A DNA stretch of 64,000 nt from Corythoichthys intestinalis (lineage: Eukaryota > Chordata > Actinopteri > Syngnathiformes > Syngnathidae), in contig NC_080410.1 in the NCBI RefSeq assembly GCF_030265065.1, forward strand, positions 49,830,398 to 49,894,397, written 5' to 3'. The position numbers and the translations under genes are program-made. Of the stretch, positions 48,001 to 59,935 are shown in pieces; position 1 is the stretch's first letter; the number at the start of each line of letters is the position of its first letter. Below the pieces are notes generated by a model. It had not been told where the DNA came from and ran no database searches. It saw nothing but the letters and a program-made list of their open reading frames with translations.

Positions 48001-51000
48001 CGCCCCCCCCCCAAGGAAGACGTAAATGTTTCGCGCCATCCCAAACTCTGCGGCCACTGTAAATAGTATCATTTGTCTATATTACTATTATAAGTACACC
48101 TCTGCCTCACATTGTATCCATTTTTTTCTATTAGAGAAAATAACAGATCAACTTATAAAGTATAACTTTATTAACATTGTTTTTTTGTAACAGAAAACAC
48201 TTAACACACATCAATTTGCCTGAATTAATAAAAAAAAAAAAAAAAATCACATCCAAACTGTAAAAATACACTCAAGGTAAATTTTTGACCATTTGATACT
48301 GAAAAATAAAATCAGTAAATAAGAACAAATTCAAATTGATTAGAAACATGAACTCATGAGGACAATATACCAAAAAAATTGACCGAAAAAACAAAACTGA
48401 ATCGAAGAAGAAGAAGAAAAAAAAGTGTCTTTGGACAGAAGGACGGTTTTTATTTTTGCTGCTCACAGTATCACCTCCAGTTAGCAATGGTGTGGGGTTA
48501 TTTTGGCACTGAGCATGCTAACAGTGCTCACTGGTTTACTGATATAACACTGACAAAGCGGAACAATTGTTGGCAATATTCGGCGCGTTTTCGCTGAAAA
48601 ATAACCAAGCGGCTTATCAATGAGATTGGGGTCTAATGTCTTTAAGTGGCGTTCTAATTGATTTGGCTTCTGGCTGTCCGCTATAATCATTTTTAGACAC
48701 AGTAAACAGTGGTCTTTCCTCATCTACCACTGTATTAAATGTCAAAGCCAAAAGGCAAACGGCCCGAAAGAAGCGCATTCTCGGCGGCCGAGGGAGAACC
48801 TTAGGTGAGGGCGGTCGTCGTGATGATCCCAAGCCGAAAATGGCACTTCTCGGCCGGACACGTGAGAACCGGAGAAGACAGTGGGTCGCTGCGTGAGTCC
48901 GGCCGGAAAACGGCGCACAGCTCGAGAGGGGTCTGGCTGCAGCCCGCCTCTCTCAATACCCTGCGCCGCTTGTCTCAGTACTTGGGAGAGGTGCACAGCT
49001 CTCGACTCCAGCTCTTCATGAGTCTCTTCCCTGTGCTCTTGCTTACTTCAAAAATACTGCGCGCACTTTGAAAATGAGAGCGTCACTGCCACCCACTGGG
49101 TGGATGTGCAAGTACACTTTATTCTAGTACGGCAAAAAAAAAAAAAAACATGTTCCCCGAGGTCACACGCGCCACCCCTGGCATCGCTCTGCGCCCCCCT
49201 GGGGGGGTGCGCCCCACTATTTGAGAAGTACTGCTTTAGCCTTTGAAGGTCTGTGCTGAGTGATCATCGCACACTAAACGTAACTTGTAGCATTAGCATA
49301 GCGTTTGTGTGTAGCGCGGTGAGTGTCGTTTTAAACTCTTGGAAAACTTTTGACATACAGTTCGTGGCGTCCGTGGTGAGTTTAATTATTGATAAGAATG
49401 TACTTTTTTTCCTGCTGAGTGTGTATCATCATCGAGAAGACAGTGAATTAAATCGTCACAAACTTTCGCTATCTTTTTAGTTATGAAGGCGAAGGTGGTC
49501 GGAGTGACGGTGGACGGTGAACTTCCCGGATATATTAAGTATGACATCAACCAGACCAAGGTAAAATCAATCTTTTATGCTTATCTTGTATCTGCATTTA
49601 AGCAAATTTAACATATGTTTCACATGCTTGTTTTGCAGATGTACAAGGGCCCTAACAAGAATTTTGATGCTATCTACACGGCATCCGACTCTGCAATGTG
49701 TGGAGTCGAGCTGAATAATGGCACAGAGTATTTCATCATGGGTATGTACTAAAGATGTCGATCGGGTCCGATCACGTCATTTTCAAAGTATCGGAATCGG
49801 CAGAAAAATATCGGACATGCCTTTTTTATTATATATATATATATTAGGGCTGTCAAAATTATCGCGTTAACGCGCGGTAATTAATTTTTTAAATTAATCA
49901 CGTTAAAATATTTGACGCAGTTAACGCACATGTCCCGCTCAGAAAGTATTCTGCCTTTTGGTAAGTTTTACAGCAAGGCTTTTTGTGCTATCCAACAGCG
50001 AACTCTTGTGGTCGCTTTGCGACATGATTTATTGTTTTCTTGCCAGTTCATTATGACTGCACGACGTCTCGGGCTGATAATGTTGTGCTTATATGATCCT
50101 TGGACAAGATTTGTCCGTAAGTATGGTTGTTGTAAAGAATGTACATATTATGTTAGTAAGCGAAATGTTATATTTTTTGTATGAGACGCTTTTTGTTTAT
50201 GTTTAGCGTGCAAAGCTAACGTTGTTGCTAATGCAATGCTTGTGTACTTTTTTTTTTGTAGTTTTACGACGGTCTAAAGAGGACAATGGTTTGAGGCCAT
50301 TTTATTAATAAATCAGATGAAAAAGGAAGAAGTCTAATTATTAAGGCGTCGTTCACTAGCTGTCTAGATTTGGAAAAAGTAGACGCTTCGGAGTGAGGAC
50401 AGCATAGACAGATTTAAATGACAGTAGAGTGAAATGCCCACTACAGTCCTTATGTACCGTATGTTGAATGTATATATCCATCTTGTGTCTTGTCTTTCCA
50501 TTCCAACAAATTATTTTACAGAATATACATATAATTTAGAGAAAAATATGGCATATTTTATAGATGGTTTGAATTGCGATTAATTGCGATTAATTACGAT
50601 TAATTAATTTTTAAGCTGTAATTAACTCGATTAAAAATTTTAATCGTTTGACAGCCCTAATATATATGTTGTTTTTTTTAATCAAATCGTTTTCTAATTG
50701 TATTTAACGTTACAGACAAAATGTCTTACACTCATCCAGAGTCTTTAGTTTTGGCTTAAAGTAGGGCTATCAAATTTATCGTATTAACGGCGGTAATAAC
50801 ATTAAAATATCTAACGCAATTAACGCATGCGCTGCACTACCCACTCACGCATTGTCGCGTTCAATCTATAATGGCACCGTTTTATGTATACATAGAGCTA
50901 AAAGGCAACGTAAAATGAGTAGAGAGAATTTTGGTAGCCTTTGAAGACTTTTTTTAATTAGCTAAAGCCTTATTACAATCCCCCTCTCAACAATTAGAAA

Positions 51001-52044
51001 TATCGTGGGAAGCAATGTGGGGAAGAAAGGTAGTAGTTGATGCTTTTCTTAACACCCTATGTTATTTCCCAACGCAGAGAAGATATATCAATTGGCACCA
51101 CTACGCACATTCATGGTTGCACTTCCCATCATGCATTTGGGCAGAAGTTAAATGGCTACAGTATCATTTACTGAAAGCTCAACAAATACACTAGATGGCA
51201 ATATTTAGTCACAATATACAAAGTCACATTTATCCTTTAAGAATTACAAGTCTTTCTATCTATGGATCCCTCACACAGAAAGAATGTTAATAATGTAAAT
51301 GCCACCTTGAGGATTTATTGTCATAATAAACAAATACAGTACTTATGTACTGTATGTTGAATGTATATATTCGTCCGAGTTTTATTCATTTTTTTCTTAA
51401 TGCATTGCCAAAATGTATATGATCGGGAAAAATTATCGGGAATGATTGGAATTGAATCGGGAGCAAAAAAAAAAGCAATCGGATCGGGAAATATCGGGAT
51501 CGGCATATACTCAAACTAAAACGATCGGGATCGGATCGGGAGCAAAAAAACATGATCGGAACAACCCTAGTAAAAACTTTTGGGGACTTACGGAACGCCA
51601 TATACATTTTGATCTCCAATATTACAGGCAGACTGAGATCCAACGGTTCTCTGCACATCAACCTGTGCAGTTTCCTTTCGGTGCCGTGGGAAATCACCAA
51701 AGCCATGCAGAAGAAGAGTGTATTGCAGCAATATCAGATGGGCTGCGGTTGCACGGTAGGAACCCTAAAAATGGATGATTTGTTCTTATTGGTTCACTCC
51801 CAGTCTTTCTATACAATGTGAACATGATTGTTAAATTCTTGGCCAGATTACACGCTGCTCTTCGGTCCCGTGCGGCATCAGCGGCCCGGCCGAGTGCTTG
51901 TGGACCGACTACCTGACGGAAAAGAAGACCTTCGGCGAACAGGCCCGGCACTTTGCTTGCATCAAGAGGGGCGACGGCTCTTGCGCCTGGTATCGGGGGA
52001 ATGCCTCGCCTAAAAAGGAATTCATGGACATTGAAGACCCTTAA
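42079..52044 (+). CDS. timp2: timp2, metalloproteinase inhibitor 2, five exons
   Basis: Secreted inhibitor of matrix metalloproteinases; in other vertebrates TIMP2 also bridges MMP14 and proMMP-2 at the cell surface. Exons: 42079-42199, 49481-49560, 49639-49741, 51628-51755, 51847-52044, GT-AG borders, phases 1, 0, 1, 0, 209 residues. Signal peptide 1-23, mature N terminus [13 protein letters not shown]. The single N-domain Cys is in SAMCGVEL, followed by INLCSF and YQMGCGCT. The C domain has [40 protein letters not shown] and ends [10 protein letters not shown], nearly identical to the human TIMP2 tail that contacts proMMP-2. All 12 cysteines are present. Four N-glycosylation sequons (NQT, NGT, NGS, NAS) occur, unlike the unglycosylated human protein. 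Introns 1 and 3 are filled with hAT elements; introns 2 and 4 are 78 and 91 bp. Confidence 0.95.
42357..44194. mobile_element. two abutting hAT family A copies in timp2 intron 1
   Basis: The first runs 42357-43616 (TAGGGATGTCAAAATTA to GACAGCCCTA) and is split by 42438-43056. The second, 43617-44194, lacks its first 60 bp or so. TTTATTGTATTA occurs on both outer flanks and may be a target trace or chance. Confidence 0.75.
42438..43056. mobile_element. hAT family C MITE nested in family A
   Basis: TAGGGCTGCACCTATC to TCGTTGCAGCACTA. Both ends have GATTAATC-type wording common in fish hAT-Ac MITEs. Flanks CAATTAAC and CACTTATC match at 6 of 8. Confidence 0.8.
44195..45058. other. timp2 intron 1 sequence, nothing recognised
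   Basis: AT-rich, no supported gene or repeat boundaries. Confidence 0.4.
45067..46540. mobile_element. long-TIR element, 8-bp target duplication
   Basis: Begins TATGGGGCGCCGTTTGTAAA and ends TTTACAAACGGCGCCCAA. Exact duplication TAGACGCA (45059-45066, 46541-46548). The arms are about 300 bp, near-palindromic, with the internal wording TTTAGCGCCACACAGTG. No transposase. A single arm recurs at about 16900-17110. Confidence 0.88.
46549..47259. other. timp2 intron 1, mostly unassigned
   Basis: 47120-47255 is the right end of a hAT-like element with ATCGAATCG wording and terminus GCACACCTCTA, related to 58768-59709. The rest is not recognised. Confidence 0.4.
47260..47753. mobile_element. MITE with CCGTATTTTTCGGACTATAA ends
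   Basis: Inverted ends of about 24 bp (CCGTATTTTTCGGACTATAA and its complement), flanked by TA on both sides (47258-47259, 47754-47755). Several TGCGACTTATACTCA repeats lie inside. Non-coding. Confidence 0.85.
47975..49233. mobile_element. hAT (Charlie-like) element in timp2 intron 1
   Basis: CAGTGCTTCTCAATTA to TTTGAGAAGTACTG, exact 8-bp duplication CTTTAGCC (47967-47974, 49234-49241). Non-autonomous. Fragments recur at 605-790 and 40660-40855. Confidence 0.92.
49750..51569. mobile_element. hAT family B filling timp2 intron 3
   Basis: TAAAGATGTCGATCGG to GATCGGAACAACCCTA. It begins 8 bp after the end of exon 3. The flanking 8-mers GTATGTAC (49742-49749, which includes the donor) and GTAAAAAC (51570-51577) match at 5 of 8. 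It holds a nested family A element. Confidence 0.85.
49845..50659. mobile_element. hAT family A, long form, nested in family B
   Basis: TAGGGCTGTCAAAATTA to TTTGACAGCCCTA, with ATATATAT on both sides (49837-49844, 50660-50667). The flank is an AT repeat, so the duplication is less telling. Confidence 0.88.
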
Positions 52045-52147
52045 TTCCATTTTTTTATGAGTAGTGCAGTTTTATTTTTTTCCCATGGTGACAATTCAGC
52101 ACTTTCAGACTCTAAAGCACTTCTGTACAAACTACTGCTTCAGCAAA

Positions 52148-52153
52148 AATAAA
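52148..52153 (+). terminator. timp2: timp2 polyadenylation signal
   Basis: AATAAA about 104 bp after the stop codon. It implies a short 3' UTR; later signals could extend it. Confidence 0.6.
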
Positions 52154-52674
52154 TGAAATCCACACAAGTCAGTATTAAGCTTCGCTGCAGTGTTATTACT
52201 GTTTTTAACGTTGGACATTTTTTCCTGCTCTCCTAGTCAGCCAAATATATTTAAGGGAGTGATGGTGAGTTGGAAGTGTAAAGAAGGTTGATGCTGATTT
52301 TTGTAAGATGTCACAGCTATGCAAGTTAGCAATTGTTCTTTTGTCGTACTTCGATCCTCTTTTTTTTTTAATACCCTTTGTCGCTAAACTCAGGTATTTC
52401 AATTTCTCTTTAAATGCATGTATTGCTTGTGTGAAATTAAAGTGAAATTCTGCATAGTTTGAAAAAACACTCAAGAATTTTATTTTGTATTCACATTTAA
52501 CGCTCTTTTGAAAGTGCAATCTTAGCAAGCCTATGTTTCACATATCCTAAAATTTAATCTGCAACACATTAAATGTTCCTAATATGATGACTTAATTAAT
52601 TGAACTAACTAAGTGATAGATTAATCGATTAATTAAATAATCGATAGCTGCAGTTCTAGTTTGGAACAATATTG
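52154..52674. other. downstream of timp2
   Basis: A family C-like end at 52600-52660 (TAATCGATAGCTGCAGTTCTAG). No gene. Confidence 0.4.
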
Positions 52675-54902
52675 TAGTGTTTTTCAACCAGTGTGCCGCG
52701 GCACACCAGTGTGCCGTGAGAAATTGTCAGGTGTGCCACGAGAAATTATCCAGTGTTGAATTTTTTCACAGTGCCTTGCAAAAGTATTCGGCCCCCTTGA
52801 ATCTTGCAACCTTTCGCCACATTTCAGGCTTCAAAAGTAAAGATATGAAATTTAATTTTTTGTCAAGAAACAACAACAAGTGGGACACAATCGTGAAGTG
52901 GAACAAGATTTATTGGATAATTTAAACTTTTTTAACAAATAAAAAACTGAAAAGTGGGGCGTGCAATATTATTCGGCCCCTTTACTTTCAGTGCAGCAAA
53001 CTCACTCCAGAAGTTCAGTGAGGATCTCTGAATGATCCAATGTTGTCCTAAATGACCGATGATGATAAATAGAATCCACCTGTGTGTAATCAAGTCTCCA
53101 TATAAATGCACCTGCTCTGTGATAGTCTCAGGGTTCTGTTTAAAGTGCAGAGAGCATTATGAAAACCAAGGAACAAGGAGAAAACTGATCAGAGATGCAG
53201 CCAAGAGGCCCATGATCACTCTGGATGAACTGCAGAGATCTACAGCTGAGCTGAGGTGGGAGAGTCTGTCCATAGGACAACAATCAGTCGTACACTGCAC
53301 AAATCTGGCCTTTATGGAAGAGTGGCAAGAAGAAAGCCATTTCTCAAAGATATCCATAAAATGTCTCGTTTAAAGTTTGCCACAAGCCACCTGGGAGACA
53401 CACCAAACATGTGGAAGAAGGTGCTCTGGTCAGGTGAAACCAAAATTGAACTTTTTGGCCACAATGCAAAACGATATGTTTGGCGTAAAAGCAACACAGC
53501 TCATCATCCTGAACACACCATCCCCACTGTCAAACATGGTGGTGGCAGCATCATGGTTTGGGCCTGCTTTTCTTCAGCAGGGACAGGGAAGATGGTTAAA
53601 ATTGACGGGAAGATGGATGCAGCCAAATACAGGAACATTCTGGAAGAAAACCTGTTGGTATCTGCACAAGACCTGAGACTGGGACGGAGATTTATCTTCC
53701 AACAGGACAATGATCCAAAACATAAAGCCAAATCTACAATGGAATGGTTCAAAAATAAACGTATCCAGGTGTTAGAATGGCCAAGTCAAAGTCCAGACCT
53801 GAATCCAATCGAGACTCTGTGGAAAGAGCTGAAGACTGCTGTTCACAAACACTCTCCATCCAACCTCACTGAGCTCGAGCTGTTTTGCAAGGAAGAATGG
53901 GCAAGAATGTCAGTCTCTCGATGTGCAAAACTGATAGAAACATACCCCAAGCGACTTGCAGCTGTAATTGGAGCAAAAAGTGGCGCTACAAAGTATTAAC
54001 ACAAGGGGGCCGAATAATATTGCACGCCCCACTTTTCAGTTTTTTATTTTTTTAAAAAAGTATAAATTATCCAATAAATGTTGTTCCACTTCACGATTGT
54101 GTCCCACTTGTTGTTGATTCTTGACAAAAAAAATAAAATTTTATATCTTTGTTTGAAGCCTGAAATGTGGCGAAAGGTTGCAAGGTTCAAGGGGGCCGAA
54201 TACTTTTGCAAGGCACTGTATGTCATCAGGTGGAGTTGTAGTTGGAAGGAAGGAGAAGGCAGAAAGTTCTCTGATGTGTGCAGATGAGTGAGGTATTGCT
54301 TGTGTTGCATTCAAGAACTGCTCCAAATTCTAGCCATCAGCCACCTTGCTGTCCGCGACAATGTGGACCCCAGCACGTCTACTATATAACATTTGATTAG
54401 ACTTGTCAAGTGTCAATATACACAAAACTGTCCTTTCCAATTTATCCATATGTGACGACCGTCAATCCTCCCTCTGGGTTTTATTCCAACACATTATCGA
54501 GGACAGCAAGGTGGCTGATGGCTAGGAATCTGAGCAAGTCTTGAATGCGACACGAGCAGCTATCTAGCCATGGTGCCTTACAAGCTTAAAGGTCATCTCC
54601 AAATGAAACAACAGTCGCATCAAAACAAGTCGATGGAATTTTTTGTTCGCCTTCGTGAAAAGAGAAACAGGCAACTTTTTTGCCTGTCTGATAATTCTGA
54701 GCTTTTCAAGCCTGACTGCTAGTTAGCCTAACTGCTAGTTACTCAAGTTTCACACTGAGTAAGTATAAATACTAAAAATAATAATAATAATAATTAAATA
54801 TACTGTACAGAAAGTAATTTTGGAACATTTTGGTGTGGTGTGCCGCGAGATTTTTTCCAATGTGAAAACGTGCCGTGACTCAGAAAAGGTTGAAAAACAT
54901 TG
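52675..54902. mobile_element. hAT (GTGTTTTTCAACC) element containing a Tc1
   Basis: TAGTGTTTTTCAACC to GGTTGAAAAACATTG, exact 8-bp duplication CAATATTG (52667-52674, 54903-54910). Just inside both ends lies GTGCCGCG/CGGCACAC wording typical of Charlie-like hATs. Within it 54297-54566 is an inverted repeat with arms of about 70 bp sharing CTAGCCATCAGCCACC and its complement. Confidence 0.92.
52769..54218 (+). mobile_element. Tc1-like transposon, copy 2 (same family as 2713-4345)
   Basis: CAGTGCCTTGCAAAAGTATT ends; TA at the right side (54219-54220), CA at the left. The transposase is on the plus strand. An internal deletion of about 180 bp joins MKTKEQ to GENXX-type sequence near 53175, removing the DNA-binding helix-turn-helix. 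The catalytic part 53256-53999 is open to its natural end (GAKSGATKY then TAA). The triad reads WSGETKIE (Gly codon 53433-53435), [22 protein letters not shown]. The first Asp is missing, as in copy 1. Confidence 0.92.
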
Positions 54903-54910
54903 CAATATTG

Positions 54911-55339
54911 TACCTTTTATAAAATGTTACAGTACATATGCATTTGGTTACTTACTATCAGCGTCTGCTGCTCCCTAGTGGGGAAAAAATGCTGTATGTT
55001 AGCACATGGTGGTTGTTTTTCTTTGAAATACGAGCCGTCATTAGGTGAGGGTTTTACAGTTTGCTTTGACTTGGGATCCAAATAAATCTCTTATTTCAAA
55101 ACAATTACGCTGTCCTTTATAGCAACGACTGCATTGGGAGGCACTTGAGGGTGGTGTTAATATATTTTAAATAATATATCATTTTAGGGAATAGAATCTA
55201 TACTCTAATCTGATGATTATCAAAGCAAGTCAGCGATATAGTTTTATTTTGAGATTTGAATGGTGTATTTTGATCATTTCCTCGAAATTATCGGAGCTCT
55301 CCTGTTGTTAAACATTGCAATGGGGAAACGTCACGTGTC
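54911..55339. other. intergenic, nothing recognised
   Basis: No gene or repeat boundary seen. Confidence 0.35.
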
Positions 55340-55551
55340 CTTTCTCTGTTAGCGTAATACTTACCTAGCCGCTGATTGGCTCAACCTTTCCACCAAGGCG
55401 GAGCCAGTTCAGCGATTGGTGTAAACAGGGTGCCCATCATTCTCGTCACCGCCCTCTCATAATGCAGCATGGGCGAAAATACCACCAGACCGCGAAGCGA
55501 CATTTGAGGAACATTCTGGACTTTTATCAATGATTTGGAGCGTTACAAAGG
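55340..55551 (+). promoter_or_regulatory. candidate promoter and non-coding first exon of a downstream gene
   Basis: Two inverted CCAAT boxes (GATTGGCTC near 55374, GATTGGTGT near 55415) precede a locally GC-richer stretch. GCGTTACAAAG followed by GTGAGG (55552) is a good splice donor. No start codon with a long ORF follows, so the exon would be 5' UTR. In mammals the gene downstream of TIMP2 on the same strand is USP36, which makes its fish orthologue a candidate. This is inference only. Confidence 0.35.
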
Positions 55552-56104
55552 TGAGGCTAATGAGACTTTTTATATCATAAAAGACTAATGTATCTTCACT
55601 TTCGCTTAAGTGATGTCAATGGGCGTTTATGGACGCGAATCCCATTGCAGCAAGCAAGGGGAACCGAAGGCTCTCCACTCCGACACGTTTAAGTTAGCAT
55701 ATCAGCTAGTTAGCCACCGCCGTATCCATTTTTTTAAAACCGGAAATGCTTCGGAATGGCAACATTTAAGATCGGCGGGGTTTAACGTGTACGAAATGGC
55801 ATCGTCCCGTCTTACTTGTGGCGCCGAGTAATGTCGACGTTCGTTCTTGGTTGAGCTTAGCAACTTAGCATGCTAACCCCACGTTCAGTGGCCTGACACG
55901 TTGCGGTCAAAGAACGCATGACACCGCCAAATAAAGAGTAAATCATATCAAAAGAGTAAATAAAACGTAATATAAAGGGGATTCAACCCGGCGACACTGA
56001 GAGCTGGTTGCCGGTCAACCAGTCTATTCATTGACGCGAATAATGACGGAATGGGCAAATATTGTAAAGGGCTCTCAATGGAAACCATGTAAATAATAAA
56101 TATG
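55552..56104. other. stretch without recognised gene
   Basis: Would be intron 1 if the preceding promoter is real. No repeat boundary recognised. Confidence 0.35.
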
Positions 56105-58125
56105 TTTAGGCATGTGCCGGTATGAGATATTGAGGGTATGATAACCTTTAGCAAAAATACCGCGGTTTCTCGGGATCATGGTGTTGCAATTCTAGCACTA
56201 AAATGCGTTATTTTGATATGTATGGGTTTTAAAAAATAAATAAATAAATTGAACGGGATGTTTTTATTTTGCACAACATATTTGCAAATTGGAACACATG
56301 AATATAATATTAAAATTCAAATAACGGTAATATTTTAAATACAATTGAAATCAATAGAATTTATAGACTAAACCCACTGCCACAGCTCAAGTTGCTAAAC
56401 ATTAGAACAAACATAATGATTTTCCATAAAAAAAGTTAAAACACTTCGAATAATATATATGTTGCAGGCACTACACTGACTTTAAAGAGCATACGACAGG
56501 AGAAAAAAAGTCTTAAATAGCATTATTATGTGAATTAGAATCATCTTTTGAGACGATTCGACTGTATACAACAATTTAGCAAAGCGCAGATGACGAGAAA
56601 TTAGTCTTTTAATCTGCCGGTTAGCCACGCCTACCGTTATAGGGCTCGAGCGTCCCCAACAGGTTGATGACGTCAGCGGGAGACTGGGCTCATCGGTTTT
56701 ACTATTCAGCCCATTGAGGGGGAATTATTTAGAACGAGGAAAACGCGACGAAAGAGCCGCAAAATGTCATTGTTTCAGTCTCTCTACTCCAATATTTTTA
56801 CAGGATATTCTTTTTATCCAAGTATTTTTCCACAATAGCTAAATAAATGGCTTGAGAAGGACCAGTCAGCCCGTCGAGGGAGAAGTATTCACAACGAGGA
56901 AAACGCGACAGAGAGAGAGATGCAAAATGTCATTGTTTCTGTCTCTTTACTTCAATATTTTTACAGGATATTCTTTTTATCCAAGTATTTTCCCCAATTG
57001 ATAAATAAATCTCATGGTCATGACAAATAACAGTCTTGTGCTAAATGGAATATGAAATCATAAAAATGCACTTATTCAGGACGGCATGGCAAAATGACTC
57101 CATAATGGTCAAAATTGTCGACTTCACCTTTACTGTCGCACCTCCCGAGCGATATTTTATGACACCTAATCGGACATATGTCATTTCCCTTCCCCAGCTT
57201 TCGGAGAATGTAAACAAACCAAGAGGCGTGGCAGCTAGCCGACATGCTAACCCGAACCGAGTGATGTTTCAAAGTCTTCGAAGCGGAAAATCACACATAA
57301 CTAGCCCGGATTCATTGACATGACGAGTGGGTTGTCGATTGTCTTTGCGGATCGGCAAACCGCCCGGCGGAGAGCAATTTACAGTTCGTTCCCCGAAGGA
57401 GGGCGGCTGCAGTTGTTGTGCAGCTAACGTGCAGCTAATGTACATGAGGAGAGCTTTTTATATGCCTATCAATGATCAAACGTAAGTAGTCCTTTATTTA
57501 AAGAAAGTTTGTAGTGTTTACTTTGTAATCGCTGTATTCGTATTTGACATAATACAAAACAAGATGTTTACTCACTTTCTCGTAAGTCCAATGGTCCCAC
57601 AGTAGTAGGGCTTGTTTGGCCAATATCCACGGTGAATGGGAACCTTTTGAAACTCCAAAAAGGCGCACACTCCTCTCCCTCATAAAGCAAGATTTTTCTG
57701 CAGCCGTTTGGCTGGCGTCATGCGAAAAATAAACGTGTTAATCCGCAAAATCAGCTGAACCCTTAGTCCTCATACACAACAGTACGGCTGTTTAGTGAAG
57801 AGGACGCCTTCACCTGTACACGTCATAGCGCCCTCCTCCTCAATGCAAGACCGAAGCCGGAAGTCACTCATTTTCATGGCGCGGGATTTAAAAAACTAAA
57901 TAAACATAGCGATCGCTTCCACACATATCAAAGCGGTCCATATCATTCAGGAGCATAAAATACCGCATGTATTATGAAATAAACATGCTTTTTCATGTCA
58001 CATGCACTTTAAATCAAGTTCAATGGAAAAAAGTTTTTTTTTAACCTATACATCTCAAAATAACACATTTTAGAGCTACTATTGCAATACCGTGAAACCG
58101 CTGTATTTTTGCTTAAGGTTATCAT
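56105..58125. mobile_element. large hAT-like element K, no coding part recognised
   Basis: The left part (GGCATGTGCCGGTATGAG, ATACCGCGG) mirrors the right part (CCGCTGTATTTTTGC, AAGGTTATCAT). The right tip is cut by the family C element at 58126. It contains a tandem duplication of about 150 bp (56714-56866, 56877-57015) with the shared wording TTTTTACAGGATATTC. Confidence 0.5.
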
Positions 58126-58767
58126 TAGGGCTGCGGCTATCAAATATTTGAGTAATCGAGTAATCGACAGAAAATTCTATCGATTAATCGAGCAATTGGA
58201 TAAAACTTTTTTTTTTTAGGTACAGAGCAATTATAAATATACATGAGAAAAAAAAGACATTTAATCCCAAATTGAACCATTTTCAGTCAATGTCTTTATT
58301 TTCGATGTACATTGTTGGAAACAGCCAACAGTTGTATCTCAGATGTGACTAGAAAAAAAATCACTGCTTCCACTCAAAAATCTTCTAGATCTTATTAAAA
58401 AAAAAAAAAAAAAAAAACTTGTTTCTTACCTAAAAAGTAATCACGCTTGATAACACACATCACTTAAAAGTTAGGATTTTTCCCCACGTGTTTCAATTTA
58501 ATTTCCATTTGTTGTTTCCATTTTTAAGTTCTAGCTAAGTTTTAAGTTAGTCTAAACTGTAAGCACTGATAGGATTTTGAGTTTTTGCAGTGTTCAAAAT
58601 AAATGTATGATACCTGCTGTATTGGAGCACATTAGGGACCAGTGCTACTTTCTTGGTGTTTTATTCAGCAATGACTACCGAGCTAAAACTGACAGTTAGC
58701 CTTATTATGTTTTGATTTTACACCCTCATCACTCGGCGCTGTGTTTTTACAGATTAAATAAAGCCTG

Positions 58768-59709
58768 TAGAGGTGTGCAAAATTTCTGATTCTTAGATTA
58801 TTCGCGATTCGGCCGTGGAAGATTCGACAACGATTCACAAACATCCAAATTCCGATTATTGAAATATGCAAAGTAAAGCGGAAGTACAACACACTCAGCG
58901 CGCCGCGTGGTCTTATGGACAATGAGGAACGGAGCGAGAGTAGCTAAACATCATGCTTCTCATTACCCGGCCCCTCGGGTAATGCCAATGCTCAACTCAC
59001 GGCTCTAGCTCAACTCATGCCACGAGATAAAAAAAACAAAACAACATACCTGACTGCTGCCGAAAAGCTGCTACAAAGTACATCCACATAATGTTACGGT
59101 AGATATCATTTATATAGTTCTGGATGCAATACAGATTCGGTAGCATTAGCAGCACAGCTACAAAAAGCTAGATGCGGGCGTAGTAAACGGCCGCCATCTT
59201 AAAGCAGTACACTTCCCTGGAAGGCTGTTGTAGCGAACCTTCCACGCAAACCTAATTAACTTTTTATCCAAAATACTCCTAAATCGGTAAAATATTGACT
59301 TGAATCCATCTTTAAAATAATTTTTAAACTTTCACATGTGGAAAGTAGGCAAAAGGGAAATTATGGAATGACGGGAGCAATTTTAACAACTTTAACGGTT
59401 GATTCACAACATTAAAATAATTGAATGTAGTTTAAAGCTGCTGATATAGAATGGGGACTAGAGTTTTTTTTTTTTTTACTGTTATTTTTGTATATTTTTT
59501 TACTGCTATATGTTAACTTGATACTGAACTAGTCGTTTGGTTTAGCCTGAGAGTATTTTTGAACAATTTTGGAACTAATGTACAAAACATTAAAAAAAAA
59601 AAAAAAAAAAAAAAAAAGGAGGGGGTGTGCATCAATAATTGTTTTATAATCGAATCTGAGCCTCTGAATCGTAATCGAATCATTAGGTGCCCAAAGATTC
59701 CCAGCTCTA
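58768..59709. mobile_element. hAT-like element (GAGGTGTGC ends)
   Basis: TAGAGGTGTGCAAAATTTC to GATTCCCAGCTCTA, exact 8-bp duplication AAAGCCTG (58760-58767, 59710-59717). Non-coding. Poly(A) run near 59592-59617. Confidence 0.92.
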
Positions 59710-59935
59710 AAAGCCTGTATGTAAGACACGTTAGCCACGCATTGACAGTGGTCATAATCAAATAGAAAGTTAGATACCTAGCCCTCCGAAGGGCTAACGT
59801 TACGTGTGCGAGTGACAGTAACGTTATATTTATTAGCGCTGAGAAGTCTACTGCTTAAAGATGGCGGCTGTTTACCAAGGCTGCCCAGACGCGGCCAAGT
59901 CTATCATTTAGCATCTAGTTCTAAACGCATGCGAT

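Noticed and set aside
49912-50184. ORF with [17 protein letters not shown], also at 10586-10404
   Set aside because: Both lie at the same place in the family A long form, so the similarity is simple repeat homology. There is no known domain and no start or stop conservation beyond that.
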